Shown here: piece by piece, positions 1 to 33,100 of the stretch
Numbering within the stretch: the stretch's first letter is position 1
How the letters are laid out: each line of letters begins with the position of its first letter
Origin: Ophthalmolycus amberensis
Lineage: Eukaryota; Chordata; Actinopteri; Perciformes; Zoarcidae
NCBI GenBank assembly: GCA_024529925.1
Contig: JAFEUB010001052.1
Span: 621,501-685,500, forward strand
Direction: 5' to 3'
Length of the DNA stretch: 64,000 bases
Notes under the pieces: model-generated
Told to the model about the DNA's origin: nothing
The model's database searches: none
The model's input: the letters and a program-made list of their open reading frames with translations, nothing else
Translations under genes and position numbers: made by a program

Positions 1-1597
1 ATGTTAAATAGTCTGCTCTCGCGAATCTTGAACCTGTTACCCCTTTTTACCGCGAGTTGGTACAGTCCCGTACTCAGACTCGTGGATGGTAAATCAGTGA
101 ACTTTCTTACACACGCAGTCAAGACGGGTGAGGAGGCGGCTCGCAGGAGAGAGAGAGATACAACAACACAGGCACCGCCAGGACTCTAGCTAGACTGCGT
201 TTTACTTTTATAGAAAAAAAATTAATTTAAGGTCCGGTCATTATCATTTGTTAGACGTTAAAAGAAAGACAATAGCTGTTATTGTCGTGAAACGTGCTCA
301 CTGAATGGGACTCAAAAGGTATGTAACGAATTTAAATGTTGCTAGCTAAAGTTAACTTTCAACAAAAGTAACAAAGTAACATGTTGCATGCAAATGCATT
401 TACTCTACTTAACTGCACTGCACCTTTTTTAAATTAGGCTTATTTCATACTTAGGCTGTACCACCTTATATACTGTCTATGGCTATACACACCCCACTAC
501 GTTTTTCTTGAATGAACTAAGGTTAGTGTATTGTAGGCGAAAGTTACTAATTTACGACGCTTAACACCTTACAGGTGTAGTAGGCTAGTTGTAGTTTATT
601 TGGAGGTAGTCTGTCTGTCTGTTGCCCATACGTGGTGAGCGGGTTTTGGCTTTTACTCTCTCAGTTACGTAAAGGATGGCTGATTCACATTCAAACCAAC
701 ATCTGCCCGCGCGCTCATGTGTTTTATTAACACACTGTATTAAAACCAGCCTGTCAGGCTCTCTGAAAAGGTTGGGCAATGTTAATCCCATCAATCGATA
801 CATGTGTTTATTTGAACCCTGTCCTACGAGCACAGTTGGCTGCTTTGTATCAGTCCTGCATACTGTCGGCTCATCAGCTGATATTATTGATGTCCCTTCT
901 GATTGGCTGCAGTGCAAACCATCACAGATACAAATTGAGTCTGTCACCATAAATCAATGGTAATAATATATAATAACAATACTTTTTAGCATTTAAAAAA
1001 ATGCTGCAAGCCAGCTTCACATGGTGTTGTTTAAGTAGAGGGTATGTTAATCATTGCTGCTCCTGTGATCCAAGCCACTGAATGGTGAAATTATAATTTG
1101 TTTTCATATTGCCAGCCATCTTTTGGAGCTGTTTCATCACAACCTGGTGGCTGTAGCATATTGTCTGCAGCTTTTGGTGGATCATAAATGAGCCTGCAAG
1201 TGTACAGACTGGTGTGGTGTGAGTGCACGTGACAAAGAGAAGCAGCCCACGGCGGTGAGGACAGGCTCCGTGGTCAGGATACCTGACACCTGAAAACAAA
1301 ACCGGCATCATTGTCATGGATGTTATTGTGTTCACAAGTCTTTCTTCTGCCTGCCTTCAGCACATTTTTTTTAGGGACTTAAAAGAAGAGAACAATCTTT
1401 AAACCAGATGAATACGGTATAAATCCTTTGTTATCAGATTTCATGGTGTTGCTGTTTAACTTTACTTTATTTTCATTCTGATAGATTAGAGTTTGTTTAT
1501 AGTTTATATACCATGGTTGTCCCTTTTGATGCTTTGTGGATGGGATTTGAGATGAAGCAGAGAAGATATCTACTGAGCCTCTGGTGAAGAGCTAGAT

Positions 1598-1658
<61 letters not shown>

Positions 1659-3954
1659 CTAAACTAATCTACAATGACTCCCCTGAGAAAGACCAGTCTG
1701 TTTTATGCTGTTACTGCTGGACCCTTGTGCCCCAGAGGGGGTTCATTTGTGGTTTTGAGGCCTATTAACACTCCCACTGGGACCTTGTGTGTAAGCATCT
1801 TTTCATGAATGAGTAAACTCCGTTTTTGTTCAGTCCCATAAAGATCTGAGGGATTACAGCAACATTTTGAAGCCAACCAGTTTTATCACATGATGTACAT
1901 TTGGACATTTGTGGTGATTAATTTTGATATCTGTGATTACTTTGCATGTCAAACCTGACCAATTAGCAGGTAAGTAAGGTAAGAGAGTTTCATCCAAGAA
2001 ATAGTTCAACATGGGATCTATGCATTTGGTTTATTTTTCATTCTAACCTAATGGTCTCAATTTGGCAATTCCTCCACTTGTGTTAACCAAATAGAGAAAC
2101 CGTTTTCAGTTTCCTCTTCCCAAACACTGCGGCGAGAGTGTAGTTTGGGTCGCTCACATCTACATGGAAACAGAAATTGTCTCCAGCCGTGATACAGCTC
2201 CGACATCTGTGCCCTCAAAGACTCTGAGGTCTGCCTTTGTCGAGCACACTTTAAATTATCCTATAAATGTATGTACAGACTAATTTCCAGTCGTCTTGTC
2301 GTGGGAGAGGGTCTCTCCATATGTTTGTGTGTGTGGGGGGGGGGGATGCTTTGACGTGGGAGGCAAATTAAATTTAGCTGGTAAACAAGTGAACACGTAA
2401 ATGAGATTAAACATGTTTTGTTGGATGGTATGTCTGTCTCTGTGTGTGTGCGTGTGTGTGGGTTAAAGGGAGTTGGCATGTGTTCATGTGCAATCTATTT
2501 AGGACAGCAGACTTAAATGTAGTTTGTGTGCAAGCAGTTAGGATTAGCATTTGTTTTTATTGAATGTGGCGGATGCTGTGTGTTCCCTTGTAATCTTATC
2601 ACAGATGGATTTTAGGAGCAAGGGTCAAGAAAAGGTTTGCAGTAATCCGGTGTTTGTTTGAGAAAGCAAGAAGCGACGCAAAGGTTGAATCATCAGGTTT
2701 TATAAATATACAAGGACAACTTGTGAATTTCTCATCCTTTCTTTGTTTATCTCTGTCACAAACACACACACACACACACATGTACTGCTTGTATTTGTTC
2801 ATGCTGAAGGAGGGCAGGATTAGCTAGTTGTTCGTTAGCTAAGAGGCACTGAGAGGAAATTAGATCGGCGGGGGGAGCGGGGGCTGTGAACAAATCATGG
2901 CGACACACTTTACCCTCCACTTTAAAGGTGGCACATGGTGAGGCTATGGAAATTAGATTTTTTACAAGAGCTGACTGCTGGCAGTGTGTGTGTGTGTGTT
3001 TGCTTCTCTGCTAAATACTGAGAGTTACTGTGAGTCATTAGGCAGACACTGTTAGGAGACATGTCTCCACACAGATTCACAGAGCATGCACAACATTTTC
3101 AAAGACACGCACATTAATCAAGTCCGGCAATGAGAAACACATATTATTAGATCATTACCACACATATCACACGTGTGTGTCTGTTTTTCTGTCATTATAT
3201 TAAAAAACACACATCTTTTGATCTCTCTGTCACGATGCCACTGCTTCACAATTTGCTGCCAAACCTGCAAGATTGTGTTTACATGGGTATGTATTTGAGA
3301 AGTTCACAGTCCAGCTGTGTAGACTAAACATTTCTGACAGTTGTTTTCGTGTGTGTGTGTGTGTGTGTGTGGTGTTAGCTCCACCTCACCACAGCACTCA
3401 GGTCCCCCCCCCCCCCCGTGCGGAGAAATTACAGCTTGAAGACCAAAGAAATCTGCCAAGACAACGTCGAGACAGATACGACCGAGCTAACCTGTCAGCG
3501 CAAAATGTTGGCCATGAGCTCAACTCTTCAGTGGAGGTGTTTGTGAAACTGGACACGAGGCCGAGAGTGAGAAAGAGCAGGACACAAAGTGAGATGAGAA
3601 CGAGAGAAGGCAAAAGAAAGTTAAAAAAAAACTGTGTGTGTGTGTGTTAGCACTGCTGTCTCTCCCTTCCCTTCTGAGGTATTTGGACAGCTGTGGCTGT
3701 CTGTGTGTATTAGAGAGGTTGTGACCCTGACATCTTGTTTAATACCTGGCCCTCTCAGACTAATTGATGGCCAGAGCAAACACTGTGGTCCGGAATGGCT
3801 GGCTGTGCCAGAGAGTGTGCAAGTGTGTTTCTAGCTGTGAATACAAATAAAGAAAGCTGTACCTACGACTGCCTCTTCATACTTACAGTACTATAGCGTT
3901 TGTCACGATGGTCTCGTATGTTTTACCTTACGCGTCTGTGTGTTCTCTCTCCAG
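1..3954. other. sequence upstream of the first recognised phldb2 exon
   Basis: No exon with family support was found. The stretch holds (TG)n tracts (for example about 1609-1658) and AT-rich noncoding sequence. A 62-codon open frame at 1-189 has no recognisable motif. It is most likely phldb2 intron or 5' flank, because the exon at 3955 begins mid-domain in phase 1 and so needs an upstream coding exon. Confidence 0.5.
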
Positions 3955-23617
<19,663 letters not shown>

Positions 23618-25620
23618 TGAAGGAGCGGGACGGGCCAATGGGCTGTGTGACTAAGTTTTCTATTCCCTTTTTTAGTTTTGGGATGGACGTCATTCTCATC
23701 TTTATGAAGAGTGAACACGGTTTCTGTTGTGTAGAGACAGCAGCCCCCGAGTTACTCAAGATCATTTTTGCTGCGTTTTATCCGCCTTATTTGCAAGATG
23801 GGCAGAGTTTGTAATATGTGGAGCATTCATGTGAAATTGTGGGCAGATACAAGATAATAATTTGAACAATTTTGATGCAATCCCAGAGAAGTTCTAAGCT
23901 TCAGGAGATCTAAAATGTGCTCTGGTGCACCGATGTGCCTTGGAGTGAGTTCAGGTGTACCTCAAGGTGTCGCCTAAGTGTAAAGGACATACACGTTGAA
24001 TATATATTTGATATGAGATTTTTACAACCCTTTCTCTTCAGAGGAGAGCAGACTGTGACTCAGCAGCTCCTTTTTTAGCTATATGAAGCTTTTTACGAAA
24101 AGATTTTTCATGTGGAGATACTATTTGATACAGTGATGCTGAGTCAGCCAGTTTGAGCTCTATGGTATGTCATTATCAACATCAACTAGGAATACATAAC
24201 AGTAGTTGTGTTAGGAAACGCTGAGTGCCATACAAAGCCTGAACAATTTGAACACGTCATGGAAGAGCTTGTAATCTATTTTGAGATGGGTTTGAAGTGT
24301 GTTCTGATCATTTTAAACAATTTTTTTCTGTGTACAGAATAAATAATGCATTATTCATTCAGTAAAAGTAGTTGAGGAAATGTATTTAAATTTTCAACTT
24401 TTTTCCATCTAATTTCATGCATCATTACTGTGGCATTCTCAGGTCTTAACTGTGTGCATGGATGTTGCACGCGTGCATCACATGATCATTGTGTGAATTT
24501 ATACACACGCGTGTGCTTAGAAGTGCCTGTTTTGCGTGCACATCTATTTACTGCCAGCTTCTAATGTAGCTCCACGGTGCTATTACTTACATGGTGTATA
24601 ACACTAATAATCCAAGCTGCACCATCACATCAAAGAGTTCAATTTGAGTGTAATTATGCACTCAATGGTGATTGTCAGTCTTTTTTTTTTTTTTGGATGG
24701 ATTGCTGTGCCGGGGTTTAGAATAGTGTCACCACAGGCTCAGCAATGAAGCTCCATGGAAACATGGTGAGGATCAAGCTTGTTGTTTTCTAATGTAAGGA
24801 GTTGGTTATTAAATGAGCATGAAGAATAATGACTGTTACTGAGGCACAACATTGTGGTATTTGTACATTTTGCTTCTAGGTTGTAGTTGGATGATGACGA
24901 TAGTGAGGACATGATCCATTATCAACTCAGAACTTCTCAAAAAAGTTAGTGGCTTTTTTTTATGCGACAGTATTTTTGACATGCGTATTATCTATATTTT
25001 TAAGAGCTACATGTATCTATATATATATATATATAACGGCGAACTGTCTCTGGTGAGGAAAATATATACCGATGTGGAAGCACGTAGGTGGTCGGGAAGA
25101 AAGAATCCATGGTACACACACTTACGAGGCGTTTAGTCACACAAACTGACTGATCATCGTGCTGCTTTGGTCCACTAGCTTTCATTGCTTTGCTTTTATT
25201 ACCACTAATTCAATGGTTTTAGTTAAAGTGACTATTCCACATTGATCACCAAAGCTGCTTTTACATTTCACAGCATACTCCGTCTGAATGACTCAGTCCA
25301 CCGATGGATGCATTTATCATCTTGCCTCTTGGCGTAGCTTTTTGTTTATCGACCAAAGTACATGTTCATGTGGTTTAATGTATATGTGGTTACTTTGCTT
25401 TGACTTCTCTTTGTTCAGTACAATACGATCAAATATGTTTATACATGACAAGCACATGGTTCTCCACCAACTAGAGGAACTGTTACAGTGGAAGCTTCCA
25501 TGAGCTGCTTTTGGGGTTTTTTTTACAAGTAATTTGTATGTTGATCCTACTGTATTTATACCAATGCATGTTTCTTAATTTTGTATTTCCATATGAATAA
25601 TAAAAATGATATATTTTACC
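23618..25620 (+). other. phldb2: phldb2 3' UTR
   Basis: About 2 kb follow the TAG stop with no further coding exon. AATAAA signals occur at 24339 and, within an AT-rich stretch, at 25599, so at least two transcript ends are plausible. A short (TA)n tract lies at about 25018-25035. The open frames here are short and unrelated to known proteins. Confidence 0.6.
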
Positions 25621-25732
25621 TTTTTTAATGATTTTCAAGAAGTTATATTTCTGAGATCATACTGCCCAGTGTGTCCCACGAAATAAACTACAAGGACACT
25701 TTTTTGCAGGGATGAAAATATGGCTTTGACAA

Positions 25733-25868
25733 CTGGGGCGACTGTGGCTCAGTGGTGGAGCAGAGTCGTCCTTCCATCCTGCTATGAATGGTTAGTTCGA
25801 ATCCTGATGGGCAGGTGGCACCTCGCATGGTCGAACCACAAACCTCCATGTGAGGTGCGTGTTGCATT
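25733..25868 (+). mobile_element. tRNA-derived SINE
   Basis: A-box-like TGGCTCAGTGG at 25745-25755 and B-box-like AGTTCGAATCC at 25794-25804 stand at RNA polymerase III spacing, as in a tRNA-headed SINE. The body runs on to about 25868. A different dispersed fish repeat (starting aaaggggcagttcacccc) follows at about 25871-25940. It lies downstream of phldb2. Confidence 0.6.
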
Positions 25869-25939
25869 TTAAAGGGGCAGTTCACCCCTAATCAAAAATG
25901 CATATCTTTCCACTCAGCTGTAGTGCTATTCATCAACCA

Positions 25940-27240
25940 AGATTGTCACGACCGCAAGCTTCTCGTCCATGTGTAAGTGACCCAATCCAAATGTCCACCC
26001 TAAGGCCTTAAACCCTGAACCCTCAGGGACTTGGCTGACGTCAGCTGGTGAATGGTTCAGTGTGAGAGGCTGCAAGGGCCTGAAATGATGTAAATATAAA
26101 TAGGAGAGCACTTTACAGCGACACGTCACGTTGCATTGATGACACTAGAACATGTCTTCCAGGCTCACCAGACACGAGGTGATTGTCAAATATTTAATAT
26201 ACTCGTATTTGTCAAAACGGCTTCAATAACAAAATTACAAGAAATGGTTGATGGATTAACCAGGTGTGTAATATATACTCTGCTAGCATCCCTCTGATTA
26301 TATATACATATAGACCACAATGCAATTTAGTTCAAATGTTTACTGGAACTGGCCCTGTAGTTTCAGATTGGAAAAATTGGCCTAAAGACGAGAGGAAGCT
26401 CAACACATTGTCCACATCAACCACCGAGTTGATCAGGATGTCCTGGGAAAGCCTCTGAGATGATGCTTCAGATCAATAGACGGCACCATTCCAAGACACC
26501 AGTCTTTCATCCAGTTCATCCAGTTCTTGCCTGACTGAAACGCAGCTTCAGAAATGAATTCTCAGAAACCAGCCATTTTGGGACATTGAGAAGAACTCCA
26601 CCTCAACGGTGAGGGCATTGTCCTTGGCAATGACGCACCATTGATATTGAGCCCGTGTCTGACCCTGGAATGTGCTCATCACAGCTGAAAGACCTGACAG
26701 ACCTGCATGTTACAAACAAACCAATAGGTGTGCCGTCTTTACACGAAGCCCAGATGCTTATTGTCACTGTTTAACTTGAAGCATTATCTCCTCATGTTCG
26801 CTTGGATGTCAGAGTTAATGTTTTCCAGCAGCAGGGAGGTTGAGGACACAGATATGAGGGTAATAGCTGGCGCTTCTTGTACAGCGATCAAGGCACATCT
26901 CCATGCTGTACATACCCCGGCCTTGCTCATTTGATTTATAGATATTTTAAATGGCTGCCACTGGTCATTCAATATGTGTTCAATGAGGCTATGGGTGCAC
27001 TCTGCTCTGTGGCTGACATCTGAGAAGGGACAGGGGAAGACACTGGGAGTTGAAACTCTGATTCTGTCTCACTAATTCTCACACAGTAGCTATCTGGGTC
27101 ACTCGTTAGGCCATGCGACAGACAAATATAACAAAACAAGAGGAACGCAAAAGATTGATGCGGCGTCAGTGAAGGGCGCCGCGGATACGCAGGACCGGTG
27201 CGCCATTGCCTGCAGTTCGCTGATGTACCCCGGATCAGTT
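25940..27240. other. phldb2-tlcd4 intergenic stretch without recognised gene
   Basis: Only short frames with no recognisable domain or splice-linked partner are seen. The DNA becomes GC/CpG-richer toward 27.15-27.6 kb, where the tlcd4 promoter is inferred. Confidence 0.5.
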
Positions 27241-27253
27241 CAACTAGCCGTGG

Positions 27254-27261
27254 CTATAAAT
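27254..27261 (+). promoter_or_regulatory. tlcd4: TATA box of the candidate tlcd4 promoter
   Basis: TATAAATA stands in a CpG-enriched stretch (27150-27600), 2.9 kb upstream of the first tlcd4 coding exon and on the same strand. A start site near 27285 is inferred. The sequence downstream runs to a consensus donor at 27711, as expected for a noncoding first exon. Confidence 0.4.
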
Positions 27262-27284
27262 AGACACAGTGAGTGTGTTCCTGG

Positions 27285-27710
27285 GCGGACCGCTGTGGCA
27301 GTGTGCACGGGAGTGTGTCTTTAAGAATTCAGCTGTAGTTCGAGCCCTATAGGGGAGAGAGAGAGAGCGCAAGAGAGAGCTGCCTATACACACAAACACC
27401 CTCCATCGTCCCTGTAATCCAGCGTCGAGCTGCACCTCTGCAATTATGCACGTTTCGTGTTGGATGGGCTTCTCAGTAGACACCGCGAAGCTGCCGCAGA
27501 CACGGAGCTCCGGCCCCGCCGCGTCCCCCACGAGTCGTTGTTAGCGTGTGCGCGGAGCGGGAGACGGGCTCGTGTTGTTTATCCAAAATAAATCTGGCTC
27601 GACATGGCTGTTGTTGCTTTGACTCAACATACACGGTTTCGCAAACGACCCTGGACACCATAACCAGTTGAGAGAGAGCGGCTGCAGATCATCTTAATGA
27701 ACGTCATAAG
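27285..27710 (+). other. tlcd4: candidate noncoding first exon of tlcd4
   Basis: This segment follows the TATA element and ends at cataag/gtaggc, a strong donor. The coding exon at about 30173 has an upstream acceptor (atcctcccacag) only 15 nt before its ATG, so a separate 5' UTR exon is required. The start is inferred from the TATA position only. Confidence 0.35.
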
Positions 27711-28836
27711 GTAGGCCCGTCTCATATTTTGCATATTATCTATGGCTGGTACGCGAGACACACCGACCGGGTGGTGGTGTTGTTGTTGTTTTTTCTTCCC
27801 TTCAACACATTTCCCAGCAACAGCAGCTGGTCCCCCGGCCAATGCGGCGTAGCGTGCCATAATATCCGTCGCTTTAATAAGAGAACCGGAATACCACCGT
27901 GGGTACTCGATCATGCGTTTTGCTCCGGGGCGATCGATTGTGCTCAAGCATCTCCGAAATGCAACGTGACGCACAAAGCTGAGTTATTTTCGTGGGGGAT
28001 ATAGTTTCCTCTTTAAAAAAAAATAAATTAAAAAAAGAGTCCACCCTGTCTTACGCAAGCGCATTTTCACCTTACGTGGATCTTTAAGGACATATATGGA
28101 GCGTGCCAAAACAACCTTTCAAGCTAAACCTGTTGGGGAATTCTAAAGTGAAAATAATGACGTCAGTTGTAGGTCGACCGTGCCCAAACGTGCCCTGCTC
28201 CATCGTAATGGTTGACAATAACACTTCTCCGTTTGAAGGTGAATCCTCTAAAGTCATAACCTCCACCGTGTTCTAGTACATCATGACTAACAGCTCTGAG
28301 GGCAAACGGAATAATGTTGGATGTTTTTCAAAATAATTGTCTGTTGTGATGCGTTGCATGATTGGAGGTTATAGTTTCTGCCCCCCCCCCCCCTTTTTGT
28401 TTATTTAACACCACTGGTTTATTGAATCAAGGGCAATAAAAAAACAACCCAGCGTGTCATCAGCTCATTGTAACCTCACCTAAATCACAGTTTATTGTCA
28501 GGGATTTAAAATGTAGTCTTCGCTTATGAAACGCACTCGACAAAATATACCCAAATGTTAAAAGTCAGGTTTTTGTTTGTTTGTAGTGGTGCTCTGTTCA
28601 CCACGGTGCTTCAGCTATTTATTTATTTATTTTTCCTGTATTCTTAAGTTGACCTTTGTAACCATTTAGCCCTTGGCAACAGGGTCCCACATGGGAACGT
28701 GCAGAACTCAAACATGTGTGTACACAAAACAATCCGATATATCTATTTATATCTATATCTATTATCAGTTCAAATCACACTATGGACCTTTGAAGGTCCA
28801 TACTTGTGAAGGTCCATACTTGTGAAGGTCCATACT

Positions 28837-28870
28837 TTAATGTAGCATGCCCTGCAGCATGCTACATTAA
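28837..28870. repeat. perfect 14-bp inverted repeat
   Basis: Arms ttaatgtagcatgc (28837-28850) and gcatgctacattaa (28857-28870) are exact reverse complements around the 6-nt loop cctgca. Three tandem copies of a 16-bp unit (gaaggtccatacttgt) lie immediately upstream at about 28791-28836. It is in the inferred first intron of tlcd4. Confidence 0.95.
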
Positions 28871-30187
28871 CGTACTTGTGCTCACTTTGATGCATGACAT
28901 GCATGCTAAAGGAGTGGGCTCTGTGGAATTGGCAGCTCAGGTCACTGGTGACTTTTTCTTAGCTAAAGTGAGTCAGTGAGGTACACTGTTTTTGTCCTGG
29001 AGCCTTTCTTAAGGCGTAATGCAGGTATATAGTCACCAAGGCCAGAGCTCCAGGGACGGAGATGTGTGCTGATCAGTGTGACTGTGCTGGGAGACACTCT
29101 GTTGCTTTAATTGGGAGACGTAAATATGTCTGTAAGACGTGAATATGTCTGTAAAGTTTACTGACTTGGCGTCTCGCCAAGAGCTGGCAACAGTCAAATC
29201 AGTCCGTATGCAAATGGCCCCCCCCAGAGGCAACACTCGTGAATCAGTTCAGTGGTCTGGACTCACAGAGGCTGCGGTGGACCTCAGTCACTTACATACA
29301 TTTACTTTGTTCCATATATAGATAGCATGAAATAGATTTGTACGTGGCGTTCGTTCTGCTACACATCACGCTACTTCGAGGCCTAGATTTTGAATTAAAG
29401 TATCTGTCGATATGAAATGGATTTTATTGAACCATCCCATGCTGATCTCCCTTCATACCATGTGCCCATGCTCCACTCACATTTTCCAACACATGGCTGA
29501 CCTGTTTCCATTTCCAATGCTCTGACAGCAAAGCTGAGAAACCAGCCTCCCATTAACCCCCTAAAATAGAAAAAGTATAGAGCTGTGCCGATATGTCTCT
29601 TTAAATGTTGCATATCGGAAGTTGTATTGGTATCACAGTATTTGCTCTGACACTTCATTTTATTGAAATCAATCCAGCCATAATGTGCATTGTTAAATCT
29701 CATGGACCGATATAATGGGAGTAGGGCTGTTTAGGTAAACTCTGCATGCAGCTGCGTTGCACGTATACCTTTTTGGGATCATAGGTCACTGGTACTTGTG
29801 TGTGTGTGTGTGTGTGTGTATTAAAAAGCAAACAAAGCGAAGTCCAGGGCGGGTTAAAAAATGCACAGTTATTTGGAAGTTTACTGGGTAGTAGATGCAG
29901 TAGATGAGCATGCCCATTTTTGTTGCACAGCTTCCTGGTAAGGGAGGTGTGTGTGTGTGTGTGTGTGTGCGTGTGTGTGGTTTTAGAAGCTGTGTGCGCT
30001 GAAACCACAAGGATCTTAATACGTTTGTTTCAGCCAGTTTTTTTGGTAGAGGCTTTAAATATGTAAAGAAGCTGATGGAGTGGAGTTGATGAGTTTTAAG
30101 GTTTCACAATATCGTGATGAAACAACTGAGCATTTCTAACCTTTTACCTTCTTTCCCTCCATCCTCCCACAGTCGGGTTGGGTGGCC

Positions 30188-33100
30188 ATGGATCCATTCA
30201 ACCAGCTCATTCTCACCATCTCGGTGACTAGTTTCTTCACCTTCCAGTGGCTCTTCCACAAAGTCAGCCCGTGGACGTCCACGCGCATCAGCCCCGGCTT
30301 CCTCAGCCTCAGTGACAAGCAGAAGGTGGAATGGAACTCAAGGTGATGTGACGCATAATTATGATCATCATTCAAGAAGAAGGGAGTTGAGAACAGCTCC
30401 ATGTCTTTCTCAATGAGAGAAAAATACTGAAAGCGCCGACCGAGTTCTGTCATGAGAGACGTTATCGCGGACGCATATTTCCCCCTTTTTTAGCAGAAAG
30501 GTTGGCCTTCATTTGACTTCGGACTGCGTGGGGAAGTGCGCAACATTGAAGTTGCGTAGTTGTGTCCTCGTGCTCGAATTATGTTGACAGTTTTCACAAC
30601 CATGTTCATCACATCGCCCAGCTGGACTGTTGGCACAGAGGGATTCTCGCTGGGCGACGCAGTGCATTTTAATAGCTTCACCTCTGCTCTCTTGCGCTCG
30701 CCTTTCATAGCTGGAGCCCTATCTGTTACAACTCCACACAGCTTGTCCCATTCTCCTAAGATCAAGCAGCTCCTCCGTAATGCAAAAATGACCGTCAACT
30801 CCCCGCAAAAAAAAAGAAAAAAAAGAACAGCATGGGTATTTCACTGAAGCAATAATATACCTTTTTGTCCTCACAGTTCGTCAGTCAAAATGGACGGACA
30901 AGTAGGAATGCTTCCAAGGACACAGTGTTCAGACTGATGAACAATTTGATATAAACAACAACCAAGTGTCATCTGTTGTCGTATTGATGTTCTTTCTGCT
31001 AACTTGTTATGGGAACATTGCAGATACTGGTTAGAACAAATAGACCAGTTTTACACAAATACACAAATAGAGTGTTTTGTGTCTTGAGTGAGACAGACGG
31101 ACAGGCTGTGATCGTTGAGCGCTATGAGTACAGTGAAAGCCGTACTGTCGATTGAAAGATGTCCAGCGGGCGAAGAGTGTTTGAAAGGACCCAGCCTGGT
31201 CCGACTCCAACGTGCATGAATCACTCGTTTTGTTTTATTGTCTCTCATATTAAGTTTATTACCAACGAGAGCACTTGTGGAAATTGAAATGGTCACATGG
31301 TTTATGAGCAAATGAAAGCGAAGGGTTAGTGGAGCTGGACCCGGGCTGTGGGGAGCCTTTTCTGAGGCCCGTGACTTTACAGATTGTGTTGAAACAGTGT
31401 TCTATGCAGTGTGGCTGTCATTGTGTCTCACTGCCTCAGTGACTGACTGGGACTGTGTGCCGCTCCGCCTGACCCTTCAGCAGTGTTTAATCTCTTTGTC
31501 TTAATTGGTCGGAATCTGTGTGCAAGCCGTGACAGGCAATCAGTTGGTTCACTGTGAGGACAAAAAAGATGACACGCTGTAGTCTAAAACCACACGAGCC
31601 GCACAAATTGAGATAGATACTGAATATTCCTTTGGCAAGCTTATTGAGCACACAATCTCTGACATGTGTCAGTACTGCTCCTGTCAGACAGGAGACATTC
31701 ATCACGGCTGTGTGTGTGTTTTGCTTTTCATTTCAGGACGGTGTCAACGTTTCACGCACTGTTGGTGGGGATCTTCTGTCTCTACATCTTATTCTTTGAT
31801 GATGCTGTCAATGAAGACCCAGTCTGGTGAGAGTTTGGCTGGGAATTGCATGTTTTTAACGTCTACTTTCCATCGTTTTTTAGTCATTTTATACAGTGTG
31901 CTGTGTGATTTTTATAAATATTTTCCAACAGATCAAGAGATAACGTTAGCATATAGCTAACTTCATTATTATGTGTGTTTTAGAGCTTATGTGATGGAGC
32001 CAAGACTCGCCTATATCAGAGTTGAGGATAACATTAGCACTCCAAGACCTGGAGCCAAGCACATCACCAAAGATACCAATTTTATTACATTTCTAGTTAG
32101 CCAACTGAACTATGACTCGAGAGCTGAAGAGCTATCCTGCGCTTTAGCTTTAGTCTCTTAGCAATATATTGTACATATAGTGGTCAAGTTCATGTTTAAG
32201 ATCTTTTTATATGGTTCTCGTTTTAAAACAATGGAATCATCATGAAGTCAACAGGAGACAGTGTTTTGAGCCTGCTCAAGGAGTTAGTGCTGGCTAGAGC
32301 TGATCAAATCTGGAAATGAGAAACCTGCTTGTGTGTGAAATCAAACACCCATTGTTTCAAAGACAACCAGGAATTCCCAGCCGTAAATCTTCCACCCTTA
32401 ATCTGAACTGTACGTGCTGTACTAGCATGGAAAGCTTGACGGGCATAGCGACATTCACCAAGCGGGTAGGGCTTAGCGATGATATCCACCTCTGATTGAT
32501 GGAAATGGGAAATCCCGTGCAAGTTGTTTCCTCATTCAGGTGCTGTGCAACTCTTTCGATACCACCACAAAGAGTGTTCAAAATCGAGACATTTGAAACA
32601 CCTACACTGCGTTTCAAAAGTATGGAATCACCGGTTACATTGATGCTTTTCTTCTTTCCATCAATATTATCTGTTTTAACAAAGCTAGAAACAGTATAAT
32701 ACAGAAACCAAATGTATTATTTATACTTGAAATAGTTGGGGGAAAAAAGAACATTTTAATTAAAAAAAGAAAAGTGACCTTCGGTCATTATTGAACCACA
32801 ATTGTGCCCGAGATATTTTGGGGAGTCGTTTCCCTTTGGGCTCTCTGCAGTCCACTCATTGGTTCGGTTGAATCGGTTTAATCTGTGATTTGCAAGTCCA
32901 CAGTATGTTCAGCTGACTATTGCTAACTCTGGACTATCCTTCTATTTTTATTGTTACGTTTGACTCGATGAAGGGGGAAACAGGCGTCGTTCATCGGGTG
33001 TTGTATCTCCCTCGTCCCTGTGTGTGTGTGTGTGTGCTAAAACCACGCAAAGACGGTATTTTTAAAGCCATGTTGTGGCTGAACCTGACGATAGTGACGA

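Noticed and set aside
1..189. 62-codon open frame at the window start
   Set aside because: No recognisable motif, no splice-linked continuation into phldb2, and it ends in a GA-rich stretch.
32345..32700. 86-codon - strand frame near 32.4-32.6 kb as a gene
   Set aside because: No domain, within a tlcd4 intron, and flanked by phrases (caaaagtatggaatcacc) typical of decayed DNA-transposon sequence; too weak to name.
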